In this document: piece after piece, positions 1 through 8,636 of the stretch
Numbering within the stretch: position 1 is the stretch's first letter
Layout: each line of letters begins with the position of its first letter
Assembly: GCA_900119285.1 (NCBI GenBank)
Contig: FPIT01000005.1
Span: 62,001 to 126,000, forward strand
DNA: 64,000 bases
Source: Prevotellaceae bacterium HUN156
GTDB lineage: Bacteria > Bacteroidota > Bacteroidia > Bacteroidales > Bacteroidaceae
Direction of reading: 5' to 3'
The notes under the pieces: model-generated
What the model was told of the DNA's origin: nothing
The model's database searches: none
Seen by the model: the letters and a program-made list of their open reading frames with translations, nothing else
Position numbers and translations under genes: made by a program

Positions 1-1049
1 TATTCAAGCCTAACACCAACTCACATGCATTATATCCAGTCTTGGATAATGGTACTACCTATCGTCCACAGGCATATAATGCTCATCTGACTTGGGAGAA
101 GACTACCACATGGAATGCTGGTTTGGATTTAGCATTCCTCAACAACCGCATTGAATTTAATGTCGATTGGTACTATCGCAAGACCACCGATCTGATTAAC
201 ACTGTATTCGTTGCTGCTGGTTCTAATTTCCGCAATAAGGTTACCAGTAACATCGGTTCACTGCACAACACTGGTTTTGAGTTTATGACTACTGTTCGTC
301 CTATCCAGAATAAGGATTGGCGCTGGGATGTAAGTTACAACTTCACTTACAACCACAACGAGATAGACGAACTCATTGACGGTGTCAGCGATGACTACTT
401 TGTAGAGACTGGTGGTGGTCTGACAGGTACTGGTGGTAACATCCAAGCACATACCGTTGGAAAGCCAATTAGTTCTTTCCATGTTTACCAGCAAGTTTAC
501 GATCAGAACGGCAATCCTATCCCCAACACATTCGTTGATCGCAACGGCAATGGATACCTTGACAGTGGCGACCGCTACTATTACTACAAGCCAGCTGCAG
601 ACGTGTTGATGGGTCTTTCTTCTAAGCTTCAGTATAAGCAATGGGACTTAGGTTTCTCTATGCGAGCCAGCCTTGGCAACTACCTGTTTAATAGCGCTGC
701 TTCTGGTTCGAGCAACGTAGGTGCAGGTTCGGTATATACCAATGGTAACCTTAGCAACCAGCGCGTTACATCTGTGGAACGTGGATTCACCAATGTCTCA
801 CAACAGCAATATGCTTCCGACTATTTCGTCGAGAATGCCTCTTTCTTGAAGATGGACAACATTACGTTAGGTTATAGCTTCGATAAGCTTTTCGGTGCTT
901 CTATCAACGGACGTGTCTATGCTACTGTTCAGAATGTATTCACTATTACAAAGTACACGGGTATAGACCCAGAGGTGGCCGATGGTGTCGATGGCGACAT
1001 CTATCCTCGTCCATTTACTACTATTCTCGGTGTAAGTCTGAACTTCTAA
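1..1049 (+). CDS. susC: SusC/RagA-family TonB-dependent receptor, C-terminal part (5' end outside window)
   Basis: The reading frame is open from the first bases, so this is the last ~348 residues of a longer gene (SusC proteins are usually about 1000 residues). The visible part is all beta-barrel: alternating aromatic/polar strands, the typical near-terminal segment FVENASFLKMDNITLGY and an end in LGVSLNF with a terminal Phe, as in outer-membrane barrel proteins. SusC proteins pair with SusD and import oligosaccharides using TonB energy. The SusD gene follows after 33 bases. The downstream SusE-type lipoproteins and alpha-amylase suggest that starch or malto-oligosaccharide is the substrate; that part is inference. 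Plug and TonB box lie outside the window. Confidence 0.93.
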   Translation, partial: FKPNTNSHALYPVLDNGTTYRPQAYNAHLTWEKTTTWNAGLDLAFLNNRIEFNVDWYYRKTTDLINTVFVAAGSNFRNKVTSNIGSLHNTGFEFMTTVRPIQNKDWRWDVSYNFTYNHNEIDELIDGVSDDYFVETGGGLTGTGGNIQAHTVGKPISSFHVYQQVYDQNGNPIPNTFVDRNGNGYLDSGDRYYYYKPAADVLMGLSSKLQYKQWDLGFSMRASLGNYLFNSAASGSSNVGAGSVYTNGNLSNQRVTSVERGFTNVSQQQYASDYFVENASFLKMDNITLGYSFDKLFGASINGRVYATVQNVFTITKYTGIDPEVADGVDGDIYPRPFTTILGVSLNF

Positions 1050-1082
1050 AAAGTAAAAGGGTAAAAAATAAAAAGTAAAACT
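1050..1082. repeat. AT-rich spacer with repeated GTAAAA words
   Basis: The 33-base gap between the susC and susD genes is almost only A, with GTAAAA occurring three times. It may be slippage-prone and may set susD translation; no promoter is seen. Confidence 0.4.
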
Positions 1083-2768
1083 ATGAAACTGAAATATATT
1101 TTACCGATTGCATTGTTCTCTGGAGCATTTCTCTTCACTTCTTGTCTAAAGGATCTGGAGGTTGACAATAAAAATCCTCAAGAATTATCAGACTTCAATG
1201 AAGATTATGTATTCAACAAGATATATGGCAATCTCGTATTGACAGGACAGACAGGACCTAATGGTGATTCTGACCTTGATGACATCGATGAGGGAACATC
1301 AAATATGACTCGTCTTATATGGTATATGAATGTACTCACTACCGACGAGGGACATTGCTGGTGGAACGACCCTGGTGTACCTGAGTTGAATCGTAACTCA
1401 TGGACAAACTCTAATGTACTGACTAAGGCACTCTATTATCGTCTGATGTTTGGAGTAACACTCTGTAACTTCTATCTTGACAGTGCCACAGGTGATGATG
1501 CAGCAACCAAGCAGAAGCGTGCAGAAGCTCGTTTTATGCGTGCATTCCACTATTTCTATTTGATGGACTTCTATGCTAATCCACCTTTCCTCACCAAGCT
1601 TTCAAGTGAGAACGCACCACAGATACAGCGTGCCGACCTCTTCACATTCTTGGAGAGCGAGTTAAAGGATATTATTGGCGAAGGTTCTGGCAATGAAGTA
1701 TTAGCAGAACCAAGAACGGTCAACTACGGACGTGCAGACAAAGCCGCTGGTTACCTGCTGCTGGCTCGTATGTATCTGAATGCAGAGGTTTATACAGGTA
1801 AAGCTCGTTGGGCTGATGCAAAGACTTATGCTGAGAAAGCCATCAATACCAACTATGAACTCTGTCAGACTCCTAAGAATGGATTCAGTGCATACCAGTT
1901 GCTCTTTATGGGCGACAACGACGAAAATGGTGCACAAAATGAAATCATCCTCCCAGCCTTGCATGATGGTGACAAGACACAGACATGGGGTGGTTCACTC
2001 TATATGATTGCAAGCAACATGTCAAGCAAGATGTGCGACATGGATCTTTATGGTGTAACAGACGCAGACGGCAATCCCATTAAGGGTTATGGTACAAGCG
2101 AGGCTTGGGACCGTGGTGTACGAGCACGCAAACAATTCTCGCAGGTGTTTTTTGGAGCCACAGCATCCAATGTCATTAAAGGAGTGCCCAAAGATGTTGT
2201 AGCCAATGTGGGTGACGATCGCGCCATCTTCTATACCAACGGACAAACATTGAGTATTGAGACGGAATCTTCAACAGGCAATGGTCTCGTATATATGAAA
2301 TACAACAACCTTCATGCTGATGGCACTGCAGGTCATGATCCCGGTGGCAGATTTGTTGATACAGACTATCCTATGCTGCGCCTGGCAGAGGCCTACCTCA
2401 TCTCTGCAGAAGCTGATGCACGTCTGAATGGCGGCAACTGCACCTCTGCAGGCGTCGAGCGCATCAAGGCACTCCGCAAACGTGCCAATGTAAAGCCTGG
2501 CAACAAATATGACGGATTAGGCGCAGACGCACTTACCAGTGTTTCTTTGGAAGACATCTTCAAAGAATGGTCTCGCGAGTTTGGTTATGAAGGTATGCGA
2601 CGCATGGTACTCATTCGTTGGAACCGCTTTGCAGGACAGAGCGAATACAAATGGGAATGGATGGGTGGTACTCAGGCTGGCACACAGTTTGACAAGCGCT
2701 TCAACATCTTCCCAATTCCTGACAGTGAGTTGAATGCCAACCCCAACATCAAGCCAAATTATAACTAA
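1083..2768 (+). CDS. susD: SusD/RagB-family surface glycan-binding lipoprotein
   Basis: 561 residues, the normal SusD length. The N-terminus MKLKYILPIALFSGAFLFTS followed by Cys is a lipoprotein signal, so the protein should be lipidated and sit on the cell surface over SusC. The helical N-terminal half has typical SusD sequence (KRAEARFMRAFHYFYLMDFY, then GRADKAAGYLLLARMYLNAE), and the C-terminal half has the usual DYPMLRLAEAYLISAEA and the late EWSREFGYEGMRR and FPIPDSELNANPN segments. It captures oligosaccharides and hands them to the SusC channel. It is co-directional with the SusC gene and the following lipoproteins in one apparent operon. Confidence 0.96.
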   Translation: MKLKYILPIALFSGAFLFTSCLKDLEVDNKNPQELSDFNEDYVFNKIYGNLVLTGQTGPNGDSDLDDIDEGTSNMTRLIWYMNVLTTDEGHCWWNDPGVPELNRNSWTNSNVLTKALYYRLMFGVTLCNFYLDSATGDDAATKQKRAEARFMRAFHYFYLMDFYANPPFLTKLSSENAPQIQRADLFTFLESELKDIIGEGSGNEVLAEPRTVNYGRADKAAGYLLLARMYLNAEVYTGKARWADAKTYAEKAINTNYELCQTPKNGFSAYQLLFMGDNDENGAQNEIILPALHDGDKTQTWGGSLYMIASNMSSKMCDMDLYGVTDADGNPIKGYGTSEAWDRGVRARKQFSQVFFGATASNVIKGVPKDVVANVGDDRAIFYTNGQTLSIETESSTGNGLVYMKYNNLHADGTAGHDPGGRFVDTDYPMLRLAEAYLISAEADARLNGGNCTSAGVERIKALRKRANVKPGNKYDGLGADALTSVSLEDIFKEWSREFGYEGMRRMVLIRWNRFAGQSEYKWEWMGGTQAGTQFDKRFNIFPIPDSELNANPNIKPNYN

Positions 2769-2792
2769 GCAAACCAAAAATACTGAACAGAT

Positions 2793-4016
2793 ATGAAAAA
2801 ATTAAGCATTTTGTTCCCAATATTGGCATGTGCTTTCTTCATGGTTGCCTGTGAAACTGATCGCGATGACAATCCTTTCATCAATCTTTCTCAGCCTCAG
2901 CAGCCCATCAAGTTAAACACGCCAACATTTGCCAATAGTACATACGACTTGGCATACACGGACTCCATAATACTGACGTGTACAGCACCGAATTATGGAT
3001 TCCCTGCAACAACGACATACGTAGTACAGCTCTCCATAGACGAGGACATGTCCAACCCGAGCGAGTTAACCACTACATACCATCAGAATCGCATGGTGGT
3101 TGCTGGTAAAGAGGTGGCCATGGCTACTACTAAGCAGTTGATTAATAAGAGAGGGTTGAAGCAAGAAGACTTTCCTATTGAGACTGCAGCCTACTTGCGC
3201 ATACGTGCTTACATAGCAGGAACGCCTGAGACAGAGACCCTCTCAAATGTTGTTAAACTGAATAAGGTAAAGACCAACTTTGCACTACCTGACGTTGAGA
3301 TGCCAGACTCACTGTTTGTTATCGGCACATTCAACGACAACGATTGGGAGAAGGCTGTTAAGACCATTCAAGTTAACGGTTCAACTCAGAATCATTGGCG
3401 CATGGTATGGATTGACAACAAGGGTGTACGCCTGAGTCCCGTTCAGGATGAACCTAACTTCAGTGACAACATGATTACGCCAATCCACATTTGCACAGCA
3501 ACTGGCTTCAACGTATCTATTGATGGTCTCGTTACAGCTGAGACTCCGGGATGGTATATCATGCTTGTAGAAGGTGTAGGCAATAACGAAAAGCGACAGC
3601 TGACGCTCACCTATAGATTCTACGAAGCTAATGTATGGCTCATCGGTCCTGCACTGAATAGTGTTCTTGGAGATGACATTAAGGACTTCTGGACAGAGAA
3701 GACACTTCGCACCAACTACACAGACTATGTGAAGTTCTCAGTTCCTACTACAATGGACGGAATGTTTGTTTCTCCAGCTCTGCCTGGCGATGCCAAGGGT
3801 GATGATGGTGGTCTTCGTGCCTACGTAACAATCAAATGGGACTGGTGGCAGACAGAGTTCATGGCTTATACGAATGATAAGGATCGTACCAGTAGCAAGC
3901 GCATCATCAAGTATCGTGGTAACGGAGACGAGGTAAAGCCTTTCGTTGACGGAAGAAAGGGACAGCGCGTCTATCTGAACTTCCGTGATGATACTGGTGA
4001 GATTAAGAATGAATAA
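2793..4016 (+). CDS. susE: SusE-type surface lipoprotein
   Basis: 407 residues. A signal peptide ends in the lipobox-like MVAC (Cys20). Residues ~30-145 look like a SusE N-terminal domain: a short linker, then an Ig-like fold with the phrase ILTCTAPNYGFPATTTYVVQ and the later YLRIRAYIAG. The rest (~165-400) is beta-rich with many Trp (NDNDWEKAVK, KWDWWQTEFM), which suits starch-binding modules. SusE-like proteins bind starch at the surface next to SusC/D and are usually not essential for transport. The gene lies 24 bases after the SusD gene. Assignment as SusE rather than another SusE/F paralogue is by position and N-terminal domain. Confidence 0.8.
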   Translation: MKKLSILFPILACAFFMVACETDRDDNPFINLSQPQQPIKLNTPTFANSTYDLAYTDSIILTCTAPNYGFPATTTYVVQLSIDEDMSNPSELTTTYHQNRMVVAGKEVAMATTKQLINKRGLKQEDFPIETAAYLRIRAYIAGTPETETLSNVVKLNKVKTNFALPDVEMPDSLFVIGTFNDNDWEKAVKTIQVNGSTQNHWRMVWIDNKGVRLSPVQDEPNFSDNMITPIHICTATGFNVSIDGLVTAETPGWYIMLVEGVGNNEKRQLTLTYRFYEANVWLIGPALNSVLGDDIKDFWTEKTLRTNYTDYVKFSVPTTMDGMFVSPALPGDAKGDDGGLRAYVTIKWDWWQTEFMAYTNDKDRTSSKRIIKYRGNGDEVKPFVDGRKGQRVYLNFRDDTGEIKNE

Positions 4017-4038
4017 TAACCTAAACTGAGAAGCAATT

Positions 4039-5223
4039 ATGAAAAAGATATCATTATTACTGATGCTCGTCATTGCAGGCTGGTCACTGACCGCCTGCGA
4101 CAAGAGTTTCAACGACTATTCCATGCCGCCCGTATATGAGCAGCAGCCATTAGTCACAGTGAAAGGTTTCGAAGCTACGATAATGCCAGAAGCCACACAG
4201 CCCATAGACTTAGGTACGATGACAGAAGATGCTATTCACATGTTCACACTCAAGTTGGGAACACTGCCTGAGGGCATGACTCTCAAGAACATCCGCCTTG
4301 AGGCAAAACCTGTGGATAAGCCTCAGGCACTACCTCACAATGTGGAAGCTACTGATGATGGATATGTCACGAAAGAAGAGTTGGTTAAGCTGGTGTACAA
4401 TTACTATGGTAAGAAGGCTACGGAGCGTACATTTACAGCTCAACTCTTTGCGAATGCTGTTATGGGTACCGAGGCTCAGCTGATTTATTTATCAGAACCT
4501 TTCACGCTAAAAATCACTCCAGAGAAATTGGAAGATCCATACTACTATCTGTTTGGTCTTGCCACTGGTAATGCTGTAGCTTCTAATGCATACAAATATG
4601 TAATGACTCCCGTTGAAGGCAATGACATGTCATTCACATATACCACTAAGTATACAAGCAGAAAGGCTGGTGACTTGTTGGTATGGAATATCAGCTATTG
4701 GAAGACAGACTTCCCCAAAAAGGATTTCTCTAAGGTATATGCCACAGAGACTCAGTTTGATAAGTCTGAAAATGGAAATGTCATCCAGGGCAATAAAGAC
4801 AACTTCTTTATCGCTCCAACTGCTGAGTACTACACCTTCACCATCGACCTCGAAGCATTAACCTTTAAATGGGTTAAGCTTGAGAACCAGAATCCAGTAT
4901 CTTATAGCAAGATTTCAATGATTGGTGCTTTCAATTCTTGGAAAGAGAACGATGGCGAAATAGACCTCACTGCTGTTGACCCCAGCAAGCACAACTGGTA
5001 CCTGCGTCACACCTTTGACAGCGACACCGAGCTGAAATTCCGTGGTAACCACAGTTGGGATTACAACTGGGGTTATGGCGAGACAGACAAGGAGTGGAAT
5101 GCAGGCTCAGACTGGGCAAAGATATGTGCTAAGGACAAGAAGAATATTGCAGTGCCAGCAGGTACTTACGATATTTACTTCTGCGATATTACGGGTGCTG
5201 CTCACTTTGTACCTGTAGAATAA
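4039..5223 (+). CDS. SusE/SusF-like surface starch-binding lipoprotein
   Basis: 394 residues with a lipoprotein signal ending LTAC (Cys20). The N-terminal half (~30-160) is a beta domain of unclear family. The segment YYLFGLATGNAV (~175) begins a ligand-binding-like module, and the C-terminal ~100 residues (ISMIGAFNSWKENDGEIDL then FRGNHSWDYNWGYGE) strongly resemble the SusE/SusF starch-binding fold with its exposed Trp residues. It lies 22 bases after the SusE-like gene and is the last gene before a strong terminator, so it closes the susC-D-E-F style operon. The proposed ligand (alpha-glucan) rests on family and context. Confidence 0.78.
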   Translation: MKKISLLLMLVIAGWSLTACDKSFNDYSMPPVYEQQPLVTVKGFEATIMPEATQPIDLGTMTEDAIHMFTLKLGTLPEGMTLKNIRLEAKPVDKPQALPHNVEATDDGYVTKEELVKLVYNYYGKKATERTFTAQLFANAVMGTEAQLIYLSEPFTLKITPEKLEDPYYYLFGLATGNAVASNAYKYVMTPVEGNDMSFTYTTKYTSRKAGDLLVWNISYWKTDFPKKDFSKVYATETQFDKSENGNVIQGNKDNFFIAPTAEYYTFTIDLEALTFKWVKLENQNPVSYSKISMIGAFNSWKENDGEIDLTAVDPSKHNWYLRHTFDSDTELKFRGNHSWDYNWGYGETDKEWNAGSDWAKICAKDKKNIAVPAGTYDIYFCDITGAAHFVPVE

Positions 5224-5229
5224 ATCATT

Positions 5230-5268
5230 GGGAGAGTTGCACTTACGGTGCAATTCTCCCTTTAAAAT
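5230..5268 (+). terminator. Rho-independent terminator of the sus operon
   Basis: Inverted repeat GGGAGAGTTGCAC (5230-5242) and GTGCAATTCTCCC (5248-5260), one G-U type mismatch, loop of five bases, followed by TTTAAAATT just after the SusF-like stop codon. Confidence 0.8.
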
Positions 5269-5345
5269 TACTATTTGTGTAATCGTTTGCACACCAACTT
5301 TTGTTATTTTTCATTTTTTTGAAAACAACATATAGTTTAAATACT

Positions 5346-5353
5346 TAACTTTG
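5346..5353 (+). promoter_or_regulatory. Bacteroidetes-type -7 box
   Basis: TAACTTTG matches TAnnTTTG about 75 bases before the next gene. A TTTG lies at 5318-5321 but the 24-base gap is longer than usual, so the upstream box is uncertain. Confidence 0.5.
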
Positions 5354-5427
5354 CTCCCGAAATCTAAAATCGACAAAGAAGAGACTTTAAAATTAACATT
5401 ATTACATAACTTAAAAACAAAACGATT

Positions 5428-6585
5428 ATGAAGAAAATCTTTACGCTTTTTGTAATGCTCGCTGCTGTATTAGGTATGCAGGCTCAAGACAAGTATGTTG
5501 TTGCTGGTGCAGAAACATTAACCGGTGAGAATTGGAATGCTGACACCGAGGTAAATGTGATGACCACTACTGACAACGGAGCAACTTACACGCTTCAAAA
5601 GACCGGTGTAAAACTGAAGGCGGGCAACAACTACGAATACAAGGTTGTTAAAGATGCTGACGGCAATAAGACATGGTATGGTACTGGTGAAGATGGAAAT
5701 GCCAACTATACTGTTGCTGTTGCAGAAGATGGTGAATACACAGTTACATTTAAGTTTGATGTTGCCAACACTGTTGCATCTGCAGAGACACTGAAAACTG
5801 GTGAAGCTACTTTCGAAGATGACGTATGGACTCTCGTTGGTTCTAGCGTTCTCTGCGGTAAGAGCTGGGATCTGGAAGATGCTGATGGCGTTAACCAGTT
5901 CATCACTACAGACAAGGTAACCTACACGCTTGTTAAGGAAGACCTGATTCTTGAGGCTGGTACAAAGAACGAGTTCAAGATTGCTCTTAACCACTCTTGG
6001 GACGTAGCATATGGTAAGAATGGTACTAAAGACAACAATGAGTTGACCGTTGATGAAACAGCGAAATATAAGGTTACTTTCACCTTCGTTAATGACGAGA
6101 CTCACCTGTTGACTGCTGTTGCTGAGAAGACTGGTGAGGCTGTAGTTGCTGAAAAGACTTGGACACTTGCCGGTAGCGGTCTTGAATTGTTTGGCGGTGA
6201 AAAGGAATGGGATCCAGAAAACACCGCTAACGATATGACAAAGATTAGCGATGGCTATTACGAGTTGATTAAGCATAATGTAAATCTGGAAGCAAAGGAC
6301 TATCAGTTCAAGGTTTGTGCAAACCACGGATGGGACGAGTCTTACGGTGACAATGGTAACAACATGGTAATGACTGTTGAGAATGCTGGTGCATACGATG
6401 TTATCTTCACTTTCCTCTCAGAGTCTAAGACACTGACTGCAGAACTTGCAGATCCTACAGGCATCAATACCGTAAAGGAAAACAACGCCAAGACTGCCGT
6501 TATTTACAACCTGCAGGGTCAGCGCATTCAGGAAGGCTACCGTGGTGTTGCCATCCAGAATGGTAAGAAGTTTATGATGAAATAA
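5428..6585 (+). CDS. Secreted protein of three starch-binding-like repeats with a C-terminal sorting-like tail
   Basis: 385 residues with a signal peptide (cut after MQAQ). Three homologous modules of about 110 residues follow, each opening with a Trp-containing strand (YVVAGAETLTGENWNADTE; WTLVGSSVLCGKSWDLEDAD; WTLAGSGLELFGGEKEWDPE) and closing with a YxVxFTF strand, in the style of SusE/F or X25-like starch-binding folds. The last ~40 residues (IYNLQGQRIQEGYRGVAIQN then GKKFMMK) resemble a short type IX secretion or surface-anchoring domain. It has its own promoter-like box and terminator, between the sus lipoproteins and the amylase gene. A role in holding starch at the surface or in secreted form is inferred. 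Confidence 0.7.
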   Translation: MKKIFTLFVMLAAVLGMQAQDKYVVAGAETLTGENWNADTEVNVMTTTDNGATYTLQKTGVKLKAGNNYEYKVVKDADGNKTWYGTGEDGNANYTVAVAEDGEYTVTFKFDVANTVASAETLKTGEATFEDDVWTLVGSSVLCGKSWDLEDADGVNQFITTDKVTYTLVKEDLILEAGTKNEFKIALNHSWDVAYGKNGTKDNNELTVDETAKYKVTFTFVNDETHLLTAVAEKTGEAVVAEKTWTLAGSGLELFGGEKEWDPENTANDMTKISDGYYELIKHNVNLEAKDYQFKVCANHGWDESYGDNGNNMVMTVENAGAYDVIFTFLSESKTLTAELADPTGINTVKENNAKTAVIYNLQGQRIQEGYRGVAIQNGKKFMMK

Positions 6586-6623
6586 TACATACCTTACAAC
6601 ATCTAAAGTAAGAAAACACAATG

Positions 6624-6655
6624 GCGGGCACTCCCAAAGGGTGCCCGCTTTTTTA
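6624..6655 (+). terminator. Rho-independent terminator
   Basis: Perfect stem GCGGGCAC (6624-6631) and GTGCCCGC (6641-6648), followed by a run of T. Confidence 0.9.
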
Positions 6656-6740
6656 TGATTTATCATTAAATATGCAACCGATTGCGCGTAAAGAGCATAT
6701 TTTTTCGATAGTATCATATATAAGCAATTGATTTTATTTC

Positions 6741-6748
6741 TATCTTTG
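6741..6748 (+). promoter_or_regulatory. Bacteroidetes-type -7 box for the amylase gene
   Basis: TATCTTTG, 25 bases before the amylase start. No clear TTTG is seen 19-21 bases upstream. Confidence 0.6.
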
Positions 6749-6773
6749 CAGCAGCTAACTAACTATACGAACA

Positions 6774-8498
6774 ATGAAAAGATTATTTTCTTTATTGATA
6801 AGTGTTGTGGCATCACTGTCTATGATGGCACAGGGATGGCCTGCTCAGTACGATGGCGTGATGTTGCAGGGATTCTATTGGGACTCCTACTCCGACACCA
6901 ACTGGAACAAGTTGGCATCGCAAGCCGATGAACTATCACAGTTCTTCGAACTGATTTGGGTGCCCAACTCCGCCTATGCCAACTCCACAAGCAACAACAT
7001 GGGCTATCACCCCGTCTATTGGTTTAACCATAGAAGTGCTTTCGGTACGGAAGCACAGTTGCGCGATATGATCAATATCTTCAACCAGAAAGGTTTGGGC
7101 GTGATAGAGGATGTGGTTATCAACCACCGAGCCAGCGTCAATAGTAACTGGTTGAACTTTCCTGCAGAGACATACAATGGAGAGACTTATCAACTGACCG
7201 CTGCCGACATCTGCAACAACGACGAAGCAAAGGACAACGGCTACAATCCTACGGGAGCAGCAGACACTGGCGAAGGATGGGGTGGCGCACGTGACCTAGA
7301 TCATACTGGCGAAAACGTTCAGAAGAACGTTAACGCGTATCTCGATTTCCTGCTACACGACTTAGGATACAAAGGATTCCGCTATGACTTTGTGAAAGGA
7401 TATGCAGCCAAGTATGTTGGTCAATATAACAAGACTGCCCAACCCGAATTTTCGGTCGGTGAATGTTGGGATGGCAACAAAACGGTGGTAACCAATTGGA
7501 TTAATGGTACTAAACAGGATGGTGTCATTCAGTCGGCCGCTTTCGACTTTCCACTCAAATACTATATCAACGATGCTTTCAGCCAAGGCAAGTGGAGCCG
7601 ACTGAACGATGGCTGTCTGGCTAATGACAACAACTACAAGCGCTATGCCGTGACATTTGTAGACAATCACGACACGGGGCGCTTTGGCGAGTGTCCTCTC
7701 TATGCGAATGTAGAAGCTGCCAACGCTTTCATTCTGACAATGCCGGGTACACCATGCGTCTGGCTGAGCCATTGGAAAGCTTACAAGACAACCATTAAGA
7801 AACTGATTCTCACCCGCAAAGCTGCAGGGATTCATAATCAAAGTGCTATCCTTACTAAGAGTGCATCGACCAATGGCTATATTCTCAACGTAGAAGGCAG
7901 CAAAGGAAAGCTGCTATTACTCTTAGGCGAGGCAACCGCTGACACTAATGGCTATAAGCTTGCTCTCGAAGGTACTAACTTCAAACTATACGCTACCGAG
8001 AATGTAGACCTCAGCGCACTTGAAGATATTCATGAGGGAAGTTTTGTAGTCCCCAGTTTCTGCACTGTTAGTGATGGAGAGGTTTGCGCATTCTTCGAGG
8101 CCCCCAACTCCTGGTCTACCGTTAAATGCTGGGCTTGGGATGCTACAAACAATTATACTGGCGGAGAATGGCCTGGAGTAGCATGTACAAAAATAGGAAC
8201 TTATAATGGAAAAAAAGTGTGGAAGTGGTCATACAGCGGTTCACTCACTACCCTTCCCCAATTCATCATTTTTAATAACGCGAACGGCCAACAGACAGCC
8301 GACCTCAACTTCAAGAACGGAGGATACTATGATGAGGCAGGCTCACTGCAAGGCGTGGCAACAGGCATTGAACCTATTAATACAAAACATATACAGCCAA
8401 CCACCACAGCTATTTATACGCTCAGTGGGCAAAGGGTGATTGGAAATCCCCGACAAGGCATCTACATCGTTAATGGAAAGAAATATGTGGTTCGATAA
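6774..8498 (+). CDS. Secreted GH13 alpha-amylase with starch-binding module and C-terminal sorting-like tail
   Basis: 574 residues. A signal peptide (cut near Ala19) leads into a GH13 barrel: VMLQGFYWDSY near residue 29, region I DVVINH (113-118), nucleophile Asp205 in GFRYDFVKG, acid/base Glu230 in FSVGECWDG, and His299-Asp300 in VDNHDTG. The catalytic set is complete, so an active endo-acting alpha-amylase is expected. Residues ~435-530 (FEAPNSWSTVKCWAWDAT, YTGGEWPG) look like a family 26-type starch-binding module. The last ~40 residues end in IYIVNGKKYVVR, the same tail type as in three neighbouring genes. It has its own promoter and would cut starch outside the cell for the SusCD importer. 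Confidence 0.93.
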   Translation: MKRLFSLLISVVASLSMMAQGWPAQYDGVMLQGFYWDSYSDTNWNKLASQADELSQFFELIWVPNSAYANSTSNNMGYHPVYWFNHRSAFGTEAQLRDMINIFNQKGLGVIEDVVINHRASVNSNWLNFPAETYNGETYQLTAADICNNDEAKDNGYNPTGAADTGEGWGGARDLDHTGENVQKNVNAYLDFLLHDLGYKGFRYDFVKGYAAKYVGQYNKTAQPEFSVGECWDGNKTVVTNWINGTKQDGVIQSAAFDFPLKYYINDAFSQGKWSRLNDGCLANDNNYKRYAVTFVDNHDTGRFGECPLYANVEAANAFILTMPGTPCVWLSHWKAYKTTIKKLILTRKAAGIHNQSAILTKSASTNGYILNVEGSKGKLLLLLGEATADTNGYKLALEGTNFKLYATENVDLSALEDIHEGSFVVPSFCTVSDGEVCAFFEAPNSWSTVKCWAWDATNNYTGGEWPGVACTKIGTYNGKKVWKWSYSGSLTTLPQFIIFNNANGQQTADLNFKNGGYYDEAGSLQGVATGIEPINTKHIQPTTTAIYTLSGQRVIGNPRQGIYIVNGKKYVVR

Positions 8499-8516
8499 TC
8501 GAGCCACATATTTTTA
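8484..8516 (+). terminator. Terminator whose loop is the amylase stop codon
   Basis: TATGTGGTTCGA (8484-8495) pairs with TCGAGCCACATA (8499-8510) with one G-U pair, leaving only TAA (8496-8498), the stop codon, as the loop; TTTTT follows. Confidence 0.75.
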
Positions 8517-8561
8517 TTATACCTAATCCTTTACCGTTAAAAGCATAAATTTTCGCTTTTA

Positions 8562-8593
8562 TTTGGCTATATTTATTTTAATCTGTAACTTTG
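8562..8593 (+). promoter_or_regulatory. Bacteroidetes-type promoter
   Basis: TTTG at 8562-8565, a 20-base gap, then TAACTTTG at 8586-8593, 44 bases before the start codon. Confidence 0.75.
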
Positions 8594-8636
8594 TGCCCCG
8601 AATAAACTAAATTTTAAAATTTAACTAACAAGAGGT

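Noticed and set aside
5518..6327. Long open frame (269 codons) on the minus strand across the three-repeat starch-binding-like gene
   Set aside because: It is the antisense of a clear coding gene, lacks family likeness and has no promoter or ribosome site; the openness follows from codon bias and repeats of the real gene.
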